Shown: positions 18,697 to 27,381 of the stretch, in pieces
How positions within the stretch are numbered: the stretch's first letter is position 1
Layout: every line of letters begins with the position of its first letter
From: Planctomycetota bacterium
Lineage (GTDB): Bacteria > Planctomycetota > PLA2
NCBI GenBank assembly: GCA_021776735.1
Contig: JAJFFH010000006.1
Location: forward strand, 24,655 to 88,654
DNA: 64,000 bases
Direction: 5' to 3'
Program-made: the position numbers and the translations under genes
The notes under the pieces: model-generated
Databases searched by the model: none
Told to the model about the DNA's origin: nothing
Seen by the model: the letters and a program-made list of their open reading frames with translations, nothing else

Positions 18697-20289
18697 ATGT
18701 CTGATTCTTCTACATCTGCCGATTCTCTTCCGCTCGTGGTTTCGCTTGGGTTTGCCGGGTCCCGGGAGTTTCTTTCTCGCGCGCCCGATCCCGACGGATT
18801 GCATGAGGCGGTCGGGGTGCATCTTGTCAAGCGGCTCGGCGAACTGCCGAGAGAGCTCAAGCTCGAGTCGCACCACTTTCTTTGTGGGATTTCGCAGATC
18901 GCGACCGGGGCGGACACCTTGTTCACCAAGGCCTGCAAGGAACTCAAGATCGCGCAGCGGATCTTCTTGCCGCAGGCTCGGGAGGAGTACCTCTTGGCAG
19001 ACGGGTCGCGGGCGCCGGATTTTTCCGATGAAGAACGTGACGCCGCAGCAGAGCTCTTGAAGAGTCCGCACATCATTCAGGAGCGGGTCGTGACGCGCGC
19101 GTCGGGGCGGCATGATCGGTTCGAGGAGGTCAACCTCGAGATCGTGAACTCGAGCGACGTTGTTGTTTGTGTGTTGCGCGAGGAGTCGAATGACCGGCCC
19201 GGTGGAACCAGGGGTCTGCTCAATGCGGCGATACGGCGCGACATGCATGCGCTCGAAATTCGGGTGGGGGTGAACGACGACGGAAGCCCGCGGTACACGG
19301 AGCAGTGGCACCACCCGACGGACAAGGACGGGAAACCGCTGCCGTTTGTTCCTCCGGCGCTGCCCAAGGAGATCGAGACCGCGACGCTCTCCTCTGCCGC
19401 CGCGACTTCGCCTTCGCCGGGCGTGCCCGCGGGCGTCGAGGAGTACCTCAACGCCCTCAAGAAGGTCGGCAGCGGTCAGGCGAACCTCATTCGCAGGATC
19501 TTCGGCGTGCAGGCCATGGTCATCATTGGTGCGCACATGCTCGCGACTCTCTGCGCGGTGCTCGCCCTGCTGGCTCATCACCACTGGGCACTCAAGCCGC
19601 TGCTCGGCGTCGAGCTCGGGCTCCTTGCCATCGGTGGTGGTGTGCACCTGTGGTTGCACCATTCCCACGCCGTGCGTGTCTGGGCGATGACCCGCATCTC
19701 CGCCGAGGTCGCGCGTTCGGTCCGGCCGCTGCGGAACCTGCACGTGCAACTCGGCTACCTCTTTGCGCTTCCGTTTCCCCGTGTCCTCCGGTCCGTCTTG
19801 CGCACGGTCAACGTGCTTCACGTCGCCAGCACGCGAGCGCAAGAGCCGACCGAGACCATGATCGATGACTACGCCGCGGAGCGGCTCGACGGCAAGAACA
19901 GGCAGATCGAGTACTACACCAACAAGCTCAGGACCGCCGAGTTCCGGCTCGCCTGTTCGAAGACGGCGTTCTACGTTTTTACTGCCGGCGCGTTTCTCGC
20001 CACAGCGTGCAAGCTCGGTTTCACGCCGAGCCATGCCGCACTTTTCGGGACCATGGCGATCCTGCTTCCTGTCCTGGCCGTCGGCGCGCTGTCCCTGGCG
20101 GCATCATTCGATCTCGAAGCCCGCGTCCACACATTCACGGATATCAAGAGCCACCTCGATCGGGTTCGACCGCTGTTTGGTGACGGATGCACCGATTGCG
20201 AGTTCGCGTGCCTGGCCCTCGATACCGAGGCGGTTCTGCTGGGCGAAACGGCGAATTGGGCCTCGCGGCGCTCGTTTACGAGCGTGTAG
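18697..20289 (+). CDS. SLOG-domain nucleotide sensor fused to a SLATT-like membrane effector
   Basis: Encodes 530 aa. Residues ~12-190 read as a SLOG Rossmann-type domain. The first strand is SLGFAGSREF, followed by LCGISQIATGADTLFTKAC, and SSDVVVCVLREESND with GGTRG at 169-173 forms the ligand-binding glycine loop. Four hydrophobic helices follow (about 272-294, 300-320, 425-445, 452-475). The second pair is preceded by RQIEYYTNKLRTAEFR, the QI.YY..K pattern of SLATT/DUF4231-type proteins. These are predicted membrane effectors gated by nucleotide signals. With the TIR gene just upstream, the likely ligand is a TIR-made ADP-ribose derivative. Domain calls are from motifs; the ligand is inference. 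Confidence 0.8.
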   Translation: MSDSSTSADSLPLVVSLGFAGSREFLSRAPDPDGLHEAVGVHLVKRLGELPRELKLESHHFLCGISQIATGADTLFTKACKELKIAQRIFLPQAREEYLLADGSRAPDFSDEERDAAAELLKSPHIIQERVVTRASGRHDRFEEVNLEIVNSSDVVVCVLREESNDRPGGTRGLLNAAIRRDMHALEIRVGVNDDGSPRYTEQWHHPTDKDGKPLPFVPPALPKEIETATLSSAAATSPSPGVPAGVEEYLNALKKVGSGQANLIRRIFGVQAMVIIGAHMLATLCAVLALLAHHHWALKPLLGVELGLLAIGGGVHLWLHHSHAVRVWAMTRISAEVARSVRPLRNLHVQLGYLFALPFPRVLRSVLRTVNVLHVASTRAQEPTETMIDDYAAERLDGKNRQIEYYTNKLRTAEFRLACSKTAFYVFTAGAFLATACKLGFTPSHAALFGTMAILLPVLAVGALSLAASFDLEARVHTFTDIKSHLDRVRPLFGDGCTDCEFACLALDTEAVLLGETANWASRRSFTSV

Positions 20290-20331
20290 CGCCCCGCCGG
20301 CACTGTCGCACCCGCGCGCGACACTCATGGC

Positions 20332-21864
20332 GTGCGAAACATCGCCGTCCTGACGCTTTTTTCAGGGTTGTTCTCTCTCGGTGCTCTTGCGGGCGAGCGG
20401 GACGAGGCGTGGTGTCGCTTTCGCGGGCCTGCGCATGGGCGCGCGCATGTCGCGGCTGGGCCGAAGCTCCCTCTGCGGCTCGATTGGCGGATTGATCTTT
20501 GGGCGAACGGGGATCTGTTTTCGCGCAAGAAGCCGTGGAACCACAACGCGCCGCTCGGGATCGGTGTGGCCTGGCGTGTGGACGACCGCTACCTCTACGG
20601 GTTCGAGCAGGCGTTTTACACCCGGACCGGCCGCGACGTGGCGCTGTTTGATCGACGCACCGGCGCGCTCGTGCATCGATTCGTGCCGGACAAGGGGCAG
20701 CCGCTGGCCAACAAGAGGGCCGCGTCGATCCATGACGACCCCGGCTTTGGGCTCGGCGATGCGCCGCTGCTCTTTTTCGGCAACTTCTATGCAGGCCATC
20801 GCCTGCTCACCGTGCGTGAGGACAAGATCGTCGCGCTCGACGAAAGGGCGCTCAACGTGCGCATGGTCGGCCACACCTGTGAGGGCGCGCGCTGGCTCAA
20901 GGGCCGTTACTACCTGGACGGGGGCGGCGCGCCGATCAAGGAGAAGGCGTGGTACCGCTGGGGTTCGAATCTCTGCCGTTGGGCGCCGCGGGACAAGTCT
21001 CAAAAAAGGCAGGAGATCGATGTCGTCTTGCGCGACGTGTCCGTGCCGTGCACGGTGTGGAACGACCGCGACCTCGTCCTGTTCGTCCGCGGCGGGTTGA
21101 CCGAGCCCACGGCGAACGGCGTGTTCGCCTGGCAGGAATACGTGCGCATCCGCGACGACCAAATCGTCGCGCGCCTGCGCGTGCGCCTGTTCGAGGACCG
21201 CCCGCCCGCGGGCCAACGCATCATCAACCTCGCGCGCAACGCGGTTCGCGCCATGGCAATCTCGCCGGACGGCAAGCTGCTGTACTGCCACGAACGGATC
21301 GACCACGCGCGCCAACAGTTCGTCGTGCGCCGCATGTCCGATTTCGAACTCGTCGGCAAGATTCCGCCCGCGCACCTGCCCCGCGTCCAAAACACCGGCT
21401 TCGCCGCGCAAACATGCCCGGAGCTGGGCATCGGCTTCGCGGTCGACGCGGCACACTTCTATCTGCACCTGCGCGACCGGCTCGAACTGTGGACCCCCGA
21501 CCTGAAGACGCGCCTCAAAAGCATCGCCGTCCGTCCGCGTACCCTGAATGCGGCTTCATCGTTCGCCATGAACCGCTACGACAAGAAGGGCGGCAACGCG
21601 TCGTACCCGGCGCGCGGCACGGAAAACACGATTGCGACCGACGGCGTGCGGCTGTACCTGACCACCGACACGACGCTGCAGGTGCACGATGCGAAGACCG
21701 GCAAGGAACTCTGGGTGCACGAGTTCGAGCGGCACGCGCTGCCGGCGCTGGGTGCGGAGGCCGGCTTGCCCGGGGATGTGATCGTGTGCCCGGACGCGGT
21801 CTACGTGGCGACACACAGAAACCAGTCGGTCCTCTTTCGCTTTGTACCGGCGTCGGCGAAGTAG
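20332..21864 (+). CDS. Secreted PQQ-like beta-propeller protein
   Basis: Encodes 510 aa from a GTG start. A signal peptide (RNIAVLTLFSGLFSLGALAG) is followed by a WCRFRGPAHGRA opening typical of PQQ-like propellers. Repeated blades such as DRRTGALVHRFVPD, LTTDTTLQVHDAKTGKELW and DAVYVATHRNQSVLFRFVPA support the fold. It is probably an extracytoplasmic binding protein without obvious catalytic residues. One dispersed 11-mer encodes part of the signal peptide (RNIAVL) and another the sequence SIAVRP in the propeller. Confidence 0.7.
   Translation: MRNIAVLTLFSGLFSLGALAGERDEAWCRFRGPAHGRAHVAAGPKLPLRLDWRIDLWANGDLFSRKKPWNHNAPLGIGVAWRVDDRYLYGFEQAFYTRTGRDVALFDRRTGALVHRFVPDKGQPLANKRAASIHDDPGFGLGDAPLLFFGNFYAGHRLLTVREDKIVALDERALNVRMVGHTCEGARWLKGRYYLDGGGAPIKEKAWYRWGSNLCRWAPRDKSQKRQEIDVVLRDVSVPCTVWNDRDLVLFVRGGLTEPTANGVFAWQEYVRIRDDQIVARLRVRLFEDRPPAGQRIINLARNAVRAMAISPDGKLLYCHERIDHARQQFVVRRMSDFELVGKIPPAHLPRVQNTGFAAQTCPELGIGFAVDAAHFYLHLRDRLELWTPDLKTRLKSIAVRPRTLNAASSFAMNRYDKKGGNASYPARGTENTIATDGVRLYLTTDTTLQVHDAKTGKELWVHEFERHALPALGAEAGLPGDVIVCPDAVYVATHRNQSVLFRFVPASAK
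20340..20350 (-). repeat. Dispersed 11-mer, exact copy
   Basis: Preceded by GAAA and followed by TGACGCTTTTTTC. It lies inside the signal-peptide codons of the propeller protein. Confidence 0.85.
21522..21532 (-). repeat. Dispersed 11-mer, exact copy
   Basis: AAAAG precedes and GTCCGCGT follows. It encodes SIAVRP in the propeller protein. Confidence 0.8.
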
Positions 21865-21890
21865 CGGTCTTACATCGGAAGACAGCAAAC

Positions 21891-21901
21891 GGACGGCGAT
21901 G
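21891..21901 (+). repeat. Dispersed 11-mer, exact copy
   Basis: Preceded by GCAAAC. It lies 27 bp past the propeller stop codon, in the convergent gap to the FkbM gene. Confidence 0.85.
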
Positions 21902-22032
21902 CTCAGACGTGCCCCGGAAAGCGCGCCGAAACGCGGCCCGCCGCGACCGTTCTATCGAGCGCCGCAAAGCGCGCCCTCACTCAAACTCTCAGATTCTGCG
22001 CTTCTGCGTTTCTGCGGTAAAACGTCCCGGTC

Positions 22033-22818
22033 CTACTCGTTGCGCGCAAGGTAGGCCCGGATGCCCTTGACCTCGCGCGGCACGAAGAACACGTTCGGGT
22101 TGGCGAACATCTGTTCGGCCCAGCCGTCGCGGTTCGTGTGGACGTCGGCGTCGAACTCCGAGAACGGGTAGCGGGTGCCGAGGTATGTGAACCAGCCCTC
22201 GTAGCCCAGGTCGGTGAGGAAGCGGAAGGTCTTGACGAGATCGTCCTCGTAGAGCAGCGGCGTGGTCTCGGTCATGATGACCGGGCGGCAGCGGCGAATG
22301 GTCTCGACCCCGCCGCGGAGCACCGCGAGCTCGTGTTGCTCGACGTCGATCTTGATGAAGCCGACGTCGTCGTGGCCTTCCGCGTCGATCGTCGTGGCCT
22401 CGACGTCGAAGGTCATGATCTCCCGCGCGCCCGGAAAGTGCTGCGCGACGCTCGCCAGCTCGTGCTCCAGCCGGTCGCCGACGAAGGGGATCTTCAGTTC
22501 GAGGCGGCCCGGGGCGTCCGACATGGCCGCGTTGCGAACGTGCACGTCCGGCAGCGAGCGCTTCAGCCGCCTGGCGAGCTCCGGATTCGGCTCGTAGGCG
22601 TGGACCGCGGTCGCGTAGCGGCGCAGCATGTACGAGTACGTGCCGATGTTGGCGCCGATGTCCAGCGCGCTGCGACCGCGCAGGACCACGTGCCGAAGCA
22701 TCCGCAGCTCAGGCTCGCCGGTGAGCCAGTGGTCGAGGGCGTGAAGGCGGATCCGCAGGCGATCCGGAAGCATGTGGGCGAGACGGCTGCTCATAGTCAT
22801 GGTGATTTCGTTGGACAA
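22033..22818 (-). CDS. FkbM-family SAM-dependent methyltransferase
   Basis: Encodes 261 aa. The SAM-binding motif LDIGANIGTYSYML is near residue 53, followed by the acidic strand end VHAYEPNP. The later FIKIDVEQHELAVLRGG is the FkbM signature. Members methylate hydroxyls on sugars and natural products. No signal peptide, so it is cytoplasmic. The start is uncertain by a few residues (MSNEITMTMSS has three Met codons). It is divergent from the MoxR gene across a 173-bp gap that carries a dispersed 11-mer. Confidence 0.85.
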   Translation of the reverse strand: MSNEITMTMSSRLAHMLPDRLRIRLHALDHWLTGEPELRMLRHVVLRGRSALDIGANIGTYSYMLRRYATAVHAYEPNPELARRLKRSLPDVHVRNAAMSDAPGRLELKIPFVGDRLEHELASVAQHFPGAREIMTFDVEATTIDAEGHDDVGFIKIDVEQHELAVLRGGVETIRRCRPVIMTETTPLLYEDDLVKTFRFLTDLGYEGWFTYLGTRYPFSEFDADVHTNRDGWAEQMFANPNVFFVPREVKGIRAYLARNE

Positions 22819-22903
22819 ACTCGGTTTACAGCGGTCGGTGTCGCGAACCCCATGCCGAGAGCCCGACGCGTCCCCACGGGCGGATCATTTCGAGAAAACG
22901 TAC

Positions 22904-22914
22904 GGACGGCGATG
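22904..22914 (+). repeat. Dispersed 11-mer, exact copy with full flanks
   Basis: GAAAACGTAC precedes and TCCCC follows, in the divergent FkbM/MoxR intergenic region 78 bp upstream of the MoxR start. Confidence 0.85.
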
Positions 22915-22991
22915 TCCCCGGAACCCTGCGCTTCGGCGCGGGCACGCCCGTGTGCTGCCGCTCGATTTTGGCCCGCCCCTACCATGTCGCG

Positions 22992-23840
22992 ATGGCTCGT
23001 TTTGAAGGAACCGACACTTACATCGCCGGCGAGGACCTCCAGGTCGCCGTCAACGCCGCCGTCGCGCTGGAGCGGCCGTTGCTCGTCAAGGGCGAACCCG
23101 GCACCGGCAAGACCGTGCTGGCGCACGAGGTCGCGCGCGCGCTCGGCCGTCCGCTGCTGACGTGGCACGTCAAGTCGACGACGAAGGCGCAGCAGGGGTT
23201 GTACGAGTACGACGCCGTCGCCCGCCTGCGCGACTCGCAGCTCGGGTCCGACAAGGTGCACGACATCGCGAACTACATCGTGCGCGGGCAGTTGTGGGAC
23301 GCGTTCACCGCCGACGAGCCCGTCGTGTTACTCATCGACGAGATCGACAAGGCCGACATCGAGTTTCCGAACGACCTGCTGCTCGAGCTCGACCGCATGG
23401 AGTTCTTCGTCTACGAGACCAAGGAGACCGTGCGCGCGCAGCACCGGCCGGCGGTCATCATCACGAGCAACAACGAAAAGGAACTGCCCGACGCGTTCTT
23501 GCGCCGTTGCTTCTTCCACTTCATCCGCTTCCCCGACGAGGCGATGATGGCGTCGATCGTCCACGCGCACTTTCCGGATCTCAAAAAGAACCTGCTCAAC
23601 GAGGCGCTCGGCATGTTCTACGGCTTGCGCGAGGTGCAGGGGCTCAAGAAGCCGCCGTCCACGTCCGAGCTGCTCGACTGGATTCGACTGCTCGTGATGG
23701 ACGACGTCGCGCCGGACGAACTCAAGCGCGTGCGGGACCGGGAGCCGCCGCCCTACGTCGGCTCGCTCGTGAAGAACGAACAGGATCTGCGGCGTGTCGC
23801 GGAGCAGTTCGGCGGACGCCGGCCCAAGAGGAAGTGGTAG
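22992..23840 (+). CDS. MoxR-family AAA+ ATPase
   Basis: Encodes 282 aa. Walker A is GEPGTGKT at 34-41, Walker B LLIDEIDKAD near 113, sensor I ITSNNEKELPDAFLRRC. The compact length and TWHVKSTTKAQQGLYEYD are typical of MoxR ATPases that work with VWA partners to mature or insert metal cofactors into protein complexes. The ATG at 22992 begins MARFEGTDTYIAGEDLQ. The CoxE-like VWA partner starts 29 bp after its stop, so the two form an operon. Confidence 0.9.
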   Translation: MARFEGTDTYIAGEDLQVAVNAAVALERPLLVKGEPGTGKTVLAHEVARALGRPLLTWHVKSTTKAQQGLYEYDAVARLRDSQLGSDKVHDIANYIVRGQLWDAFTADEPVVLLIDEIDKADIEFPNDLLLELDRMEFFVYETKETVRAQHRPAVIITSNNEKELPDAFLRRCFFHFIRFPDEAMMASIVHAHFPDLKKNLLNEALGMFYGLREVQGLKKPPSTSELLDWIRLLVMDDVAPDELKRVRDREPPPYVGSLVKNEQDLRRVAEQFGGRRPKRKW

Positions 23841-23861
23841 CCCCAACGGACGGAAGCGGAC

Positions 23862-23872
23862 GGACGGCGATG
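23862..23872 (+). repeat. Dispersed 11-mer whose ATG is the VWA start codon
   Basis: The last three bases of the exact motif (23870-23872) are the start codon of the CoxE-like gene. GAAGCGGAC precedes it and CTCTCGG follows. Confidence 0.85.
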
Positions 23873-25045
23873 CTCTCGGATTTGTTTTATCGGCTGCGCG
23901 GCGGGGGCGTTCCGGTTTCGCTCAAGGAGTACCTCGGGCTACTCGAGGCGCTGGACAAAGGCGCGGCAGGGCTGAGCGTCGAACGGTTCTACTACCTCAC
24001 GCGCGCGTGTCTCGTGAAGACCGAGCGCCATCTCGATCGGTTCGACCGCGTGTTCTCGAACTGGATCGAGGGGCTCGCCGCCGTCGAGGATCCGTTTCGT
24101 GCGATTCCCGAGGAGTGGCTGAAGAAGATGGGCGAGCGCTACCTCTCCGACGAGGAGAAGGCGCGCATCAAGGCGATGGGCGGCTGGAAGGAGCTGCTGG
24201 AAACGCTCAAGAAGCGCCTGGAAGAGCAAAAGGAGCGGCATCAGGGTGGCGGCAAGTGGATGGGCACCGGCGGGACGTCGCCGTTCGGCGCGTACGGCTA
24301 CAACCCGATGGGGATTCGTGCGGGACAAGACGGCTCGCGTCACCGCCGCGCCGTCAAGGTCTGGGACCGCCGCGAGTTCTCGGACTTCGACGACACGATG
24401 GAGCTCGGCACGCGCAACATGAAGCTCGCGTTGCGCAAGCTGCGACGCCTCACGCGCGAGGGCCACGAAGACGAGCTCGACCTCGACGGGACCGTTCGCG
24501 CGACCGCGCGCAACGCGGGGTTCGTCGATATCAAGATGCAGCCGTCGCGCGAGAACACGATCAAGCTGCTGCTGTTTCTCGATGTCGGCGGCTCGATGGA
24601 TGACCACGTCCTGCGTGTCGAGCAGCTTTTTTCCGCGGCACGCGCCGAGTTCAAGCACCTGGAGCAGTTCTATTTTCACAACTGTCCGTACGAGAGCGTG
24701 TGGCGCAACAACCGCCGCCGCTTCGAGGAGACCGTTTCGATGCGCGAGGTGCTGCGCACCTACGGTTCGGACTACCGCCTCGTGATCGTCGGCGACGCCA
24801 GCATGAGCCCGTTCGAGATCACCGAGCCCGGCGGCTCCGTGGAGCACTGGAACGAAGAGCCCGGCTACGTGTGGCTGGGCCGCCTGCTCGAAACGTGGGA
24901 GCGCGCGGTCTGGATCAACCCGGTTCCGCAAAAGCACTGGCACTGGACCCCGAGCATCGACATGCTCCGCCAGCTCGTGGGCAATCGCATGGTCCCGCTG
25001 ACGATGGACGGCCTGGACATCGCCGTCCGTACGCTTCGCGCCTGA
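23870..25045 (+). CDS. CoxE-like VWA-domain protein
   Basis: Encodes 391 aa. A helical N-terminal half (LSDLFYRLRGGGVPVSLKEYLGLLEAL) is followed by a VWA domain whose metal site starts LFLDVGGSMDD at Asp238. The usual DxSxS serine is replaced by Gly, a form I know from CoxE-like partners of MoxR. No membrane helix. It acts with the MoxR ATPase just upstream. The gene is bracketed by inverted copies of the dispersed 11-mer: one supplies its ATG and the other its last codons (DIAVRTLRA). The frame is open further upstream inside the MoxR gene, but the ATG at 23870 gives the expected N-terminus. Confidence 0.88.
   Translation: MLSDLFYRLRGGGVPVSLKEYLGLLEALDKGAAGLSVERFYYLTRACLVKTERHLDRFDRVFSNWIEGLAAVEDPFRAIPEEWLKKMGERYLSDEEKARIKAMGGWKELLETLKKRLEEQKERHQGGGKWMGTGGTSPFGAYGYNPMGIRAGQDGSRHRRAVKVWDRREFSDFDDTMELGTRNMKLALRKLRRLTREGHEDELDLDGTVRATARNAGFVDIKMQPSRENTIKLLLFLDVGGSMDDHVLRVEQLFSAARAEFKHLEQFYFHNCPYESVWRNNRRRFEETVSMREVLRTYGSDYRLVIVGDASMSPFEITEPGGSVEHWNEEPGYVWLGRLLETWERAVWINPVPQKHWHWTPSIDMLRQLVGNRMVPLTMDGLDIAVRTLRA
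25018..25028 (-). repeat. Dispersed 11-mer, exact copy with full flanks
   Basis: Followed by GTACGCTTCGC. It encodes DIAVRTL at the very C-terminus of the VWA protein. Confidence 0.85.
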
Positions 25046-25090
25046 TGGGCTCTCCGGCGGGGGAACGCCGCGGTCGGATAGTCTGACGGC

Positions 25091-25699
25091 ATGCGCCGCC
25101 TCCTCGGCCCGCTCGACATCTTGGTGATCGCCGTCGTGATTGCTGCCGGCATCATTGCAGCCGTCTCGCTCCTGCAGCCGGTGCGTCATGACTCTCGCGG
25201 TTTGGGATGCATCAACAACGTTCGCAATCTCGGCGGAATGCTTGTGGCGCATCGGCTAGACGACGGGTCGTCGCCCGGTCGCGGGCCCGCGATGCTGCTG
25301 CATTTCGTGCGGGCGCGGGAGATCGATCCAGAGTCCGAGGACCGGCTCAACATCCTGTTTTGTCCCGTGGACACGCGCGAGTCGCTTGACGCCGTCGGCG
25401 GAACTGCCGCGTATCGCGACCTCGATCTCACGCGCGCCGACTTGGGCCGCTTCACGTCGTACGCTGCACGGGATCCCGGCGCGCCGCGCTGTGCCGTGAC
25501 GCCTGAGGGTCAGCCGCCGGTCGTGCTCTTGTGCGACGACTCGGACGACCACCACGGCCATGCCATCGTCGTGGGCCTCTCGGACGGGAGAGCGCGCTGG
25601 TGGGACAAGGTCGATGAACTGAAGCTCAGCGACTCGACACGGATCGAGATCGGCCCCGACTCCGTCGTCCCGGCGCTCCGCTGCCTGCGCGCGGAGTAA
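25091..25699 (+). CDS. Pseudopilin-like membrane protein, paralogue 1
   Basis: Encodes 202 aa: one N-terminal membrane helix (LDILVIAVVIAAGIIAAVSLL), then GCINNVRNLGGML, which resembles the CxNNxxQI segment after the helix of planctomycete DUF1559-type pilin-like proteins. Near the end, DDSDDHHG followed by VVGLSDGRARWWD recalls their H...DG motif. No standard prepilin cleavage site (G before F/M and E5) is visible, so pilin processing is unproven. Two paralogues follow in tandem. All three end in LRAE. Confidence 0.65.
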   Translation: MRRLLGPLDILVIAVVIAAGIIAAVSLLQPVRHDSRGLGCINNVRNLGGMLVAHRLDDGSSPGRGPAMLLHFVRAREIDPESEDRLNILFCPVDTRESLDAVGGTAAYRDLDLTRADLGRFTSYAARDPGAPRCAVTPEGQPPVVLLCDDSDDHHGHAIVVGLSDGRARWWDKVDELKLSDSTRIEIGPDSVVPALRCLRAE

Positions 25700-25713
25700 C
25701 GCGCGGCTTTACG

Positions 25714-26322
25714 ATGGCCGGTATGGCGCGTCGTCTCCTCCGCCCGATCGATGTGGTGGCGGTCATCGTCGTGATCGTGATGGCCGTTTTTATGGCGGGC
25801 TCGCTTCATGGGGTGCACGGTCCCACGGGACAACGCTTGCACTGCGTCAACAACGTCCGCAACCTTGCGGGGCTTCTCGCCGCGGATCTTACCCGCACGG
25901 GACGGCTGCACGGTCGCGGACCCGCGATGCTGCTTTGGTTCGTGCACGTCCGAGAGATCGATGCCGGCTCTGCGGATCGGTTGAGCACTCTTTTTTGTCC
26001 CGCCGATACGCGGGATTCGCTGCAGGCAGCCGGCGGGCCGACCGCGTTTCGCGATCTCGATCTCACCCGCGAGGACCTCGGCCGTTTCACGTCGTACGCC
26101 GGGCGCGATCCCGGCGCGCCCGGTTGCGCTGTTTCGCGCGATACCCAGCCTCCGGTGGTTCTTGTGAGCGACGACTCGGACGACCATCACGGCGCCGGCG
26201 TTGTCGTGGGCTTTTCGGACGGGAGTGCGCGCTTGTTGAGCTTGGAGCCGCCCGAGTCGCCGCGGATCGAAGTGGGCCCGGAATCGATCCTGCACCAATT
26301 GCGCTGCCTGCGCGCGGAATGA
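25714..26322 (+). CDS. Pseudopilin-like membrane protein, paralogue 2
   Basis: Encodes 202 aa and follows paralogue 1 after 14 bp. An ATG at 25723 (MARRLLRPIDVV) is an equally good start. It shares the helix, the HCVNNVRNLAGLL segment, RDLDLTREDLGRFTSYAGRD, DDSDDHHG and the LRCLRAE ending, and has the same length as paralogue 1. The near-equal size and close order point to a recent tandem duplication. Confidence 0.65.
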   Translation: MAGMARRLLRPIDVVAVIVVIVMAVFMAGSLHGVHGPTGQRLHCVNNVRNLAGLLAADLTRTGRLHGRGPAMLLWFVHVREIDAGSADRLSTLFCPADTRDSLQAAGGPTAFRDLDLTREDLGRFTSYAGRDPGAPGCAVSRDTQPPVVLVSDDSDDHHGAGVVVGFSDGSARLLSLEPPESPRIEVGPESILHQLRCLRAE

Positions 26323-26334
26323 TGGCCGTATCGC

Positions 26335-26529
26335 CTATCGCGGCGGGCGCGTGGGTTCGGTCGGGGGAGCGAGGGGTGTGCGCGGTGGATTCGAAGCGGG
26401 ATCGGATGTTGCGTGTTCGCGCGAGGTGTCGCCGGAACGGCTATCCGCACTCGTGCGATCGGCAGCCCGGCGCAAAGTCTCGTTGTGATCGAGCCACCAA
26501 AACAGCAGGCCGCCGGCGGCGAGGATCAA
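26335..26529 (-). CDS. Possible small membrane protein, 64 aa
   Basis: A minus-strand frame from a TTG reads MILAAGGLLFWWLDHN and then a Pro/Arg/Thr-rich tail. The hydrophobic start could be a membrane helix. It lies in the 288-bp gap between paralogues 2 and 3, has no recognisable relatives or good start, and may not be expressed. Confidence 0.2.
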   Translation of the reverse strand: MILAAGGLLFWWLDHNETLRRAADRTSADSRSGDTSREHATSDPASNPPRTPLAPPTEPTRPPR

Positions 26530-26610
26530 GAGCGCTCAGCGCGCACGCATGCCCGACAGATTACTCGCGGTGCGGCACCCGGTGCGGTGCCGATCTGCTA
26601 GGATCGTGAA

Positions 26611-27321
26611 ATGCGGCAGGGAAACGTAGCTCTCTTGGATGTTGCTGCGCTCGGGATGATCGCGGCGGTGCTTGCAGCGATCATCCTGGTCGTCGGTTGC
26701 TCCGGCGACGCGAGCGAATCCCAACCCAAAGAAAACGCCAAGCCCGAGACGCCGGACACGCCCGAAAAACGACCCGCCGCGCCGACGAGGAAGTCGCGCC
26801 TGGAATTCGAACGCGACAAATTGTTGTGCCTCAACAACCTGCGCAATCTCGCCGGATTGATCGAGATGACCGGTGCCATGAGAGGCCGCTATCCGATGCT
26901 GTCGGGACCGAACCTGCTCCTGTACTTCGTAGTCAAGCAGGAGATCGACCCCAGGTCCGAGAAACGGCTCGAAACACTGTTTTGTCCCGGCGACGCGAAG
27001 GAGTCGCTCAAGAAGGCCGGTGGACGAGAGGCATACCAGTCCATTGACCTGAAGACGGGCGGGCACGGTCACCTCACGTCGTACGCCGGGCGCGATCAAC
27101 GCGACTTGAAGTCAGCGGCGAAACCCGGAGGTCGTGAAGTCGTCCTTGTGATCGATGACTCCGACGACCACCACGGCGGACGCGGTTTTGTCGTGGGGCT
27201 CATCGGTGGTGCCGCGAGGTGGTACGACAAGGTCGATCGTTGGAAGCTTGTCCGGGACGCCAAAGTGGTCGTCGGCCCCGACTCCAACGTCGAGGAACTC
27301 CGCCCGCTGCGCGCCGAATAG
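26611..27321 (+). CDS. Pseudopilin-like membrane protein, paralogue 3
   Basis: Encodes 236 aa. The helix (LGMIAAVLAAIILVVGC) ends in a Cys and is followed by a Pro/Lys-rich linker of ~30 residues absent from the other two copies. Then the shared parts appear: LCLNNLRNLAGLI, ETLFCPGDAKESL, GHLTSYAGRD, DDSDDHHG, and the ending LRAE. The helix could instead act as a lipoprotein signal (VVGCS). Separated from paralogue 2 by 288 bp, so it may have its own promoter. Confidence 0.65.
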   Translation: MRQGNVALLDVAALGMIAAVLAAIILVVGCSGDASESQPKENAKPETPDTPEKRPAAPTRKSRLEFERDKLLCLNNLRNLAGLIEMTGAMRGRYPMLSGPNLLLYFVVKQEIDPRSEKRLETLFCPGDAKESLKKAGGREAYQSIDLKTGGHGHLTSYAGRDQRDLKSAAKPGGREVVLVIDDSDDHHGGRGFVVGLIGGAARWYDKVDRWKLVRDAKVVVGPDSNVEELRPLRAE

Positions 27322-27370
27322 GCACCCGGCATCGCGGGGTGTCCGCGCGCCCCCCCCGCCTTGCGAGAAA

Positions 27371-27381
27371 CATCGCCGTCC
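27371..27381 (-). repeat. Dispersed 11-mer, exact copy
   Basis: GAGAAA precedes and GTGTGCTCC follows, 49 bp past the stop of pseudopilin-like paralogue 3, in a 296-bp gap that also has two C runs. Confidence 0.85.

Noticed and set aside
20290..20331. SLOG-membrane gene and propeller gene as one defence operon
   Set aside because: The gap is short, but the propeller protein is secreted and of a type common in planctomycetes, with no defence link.
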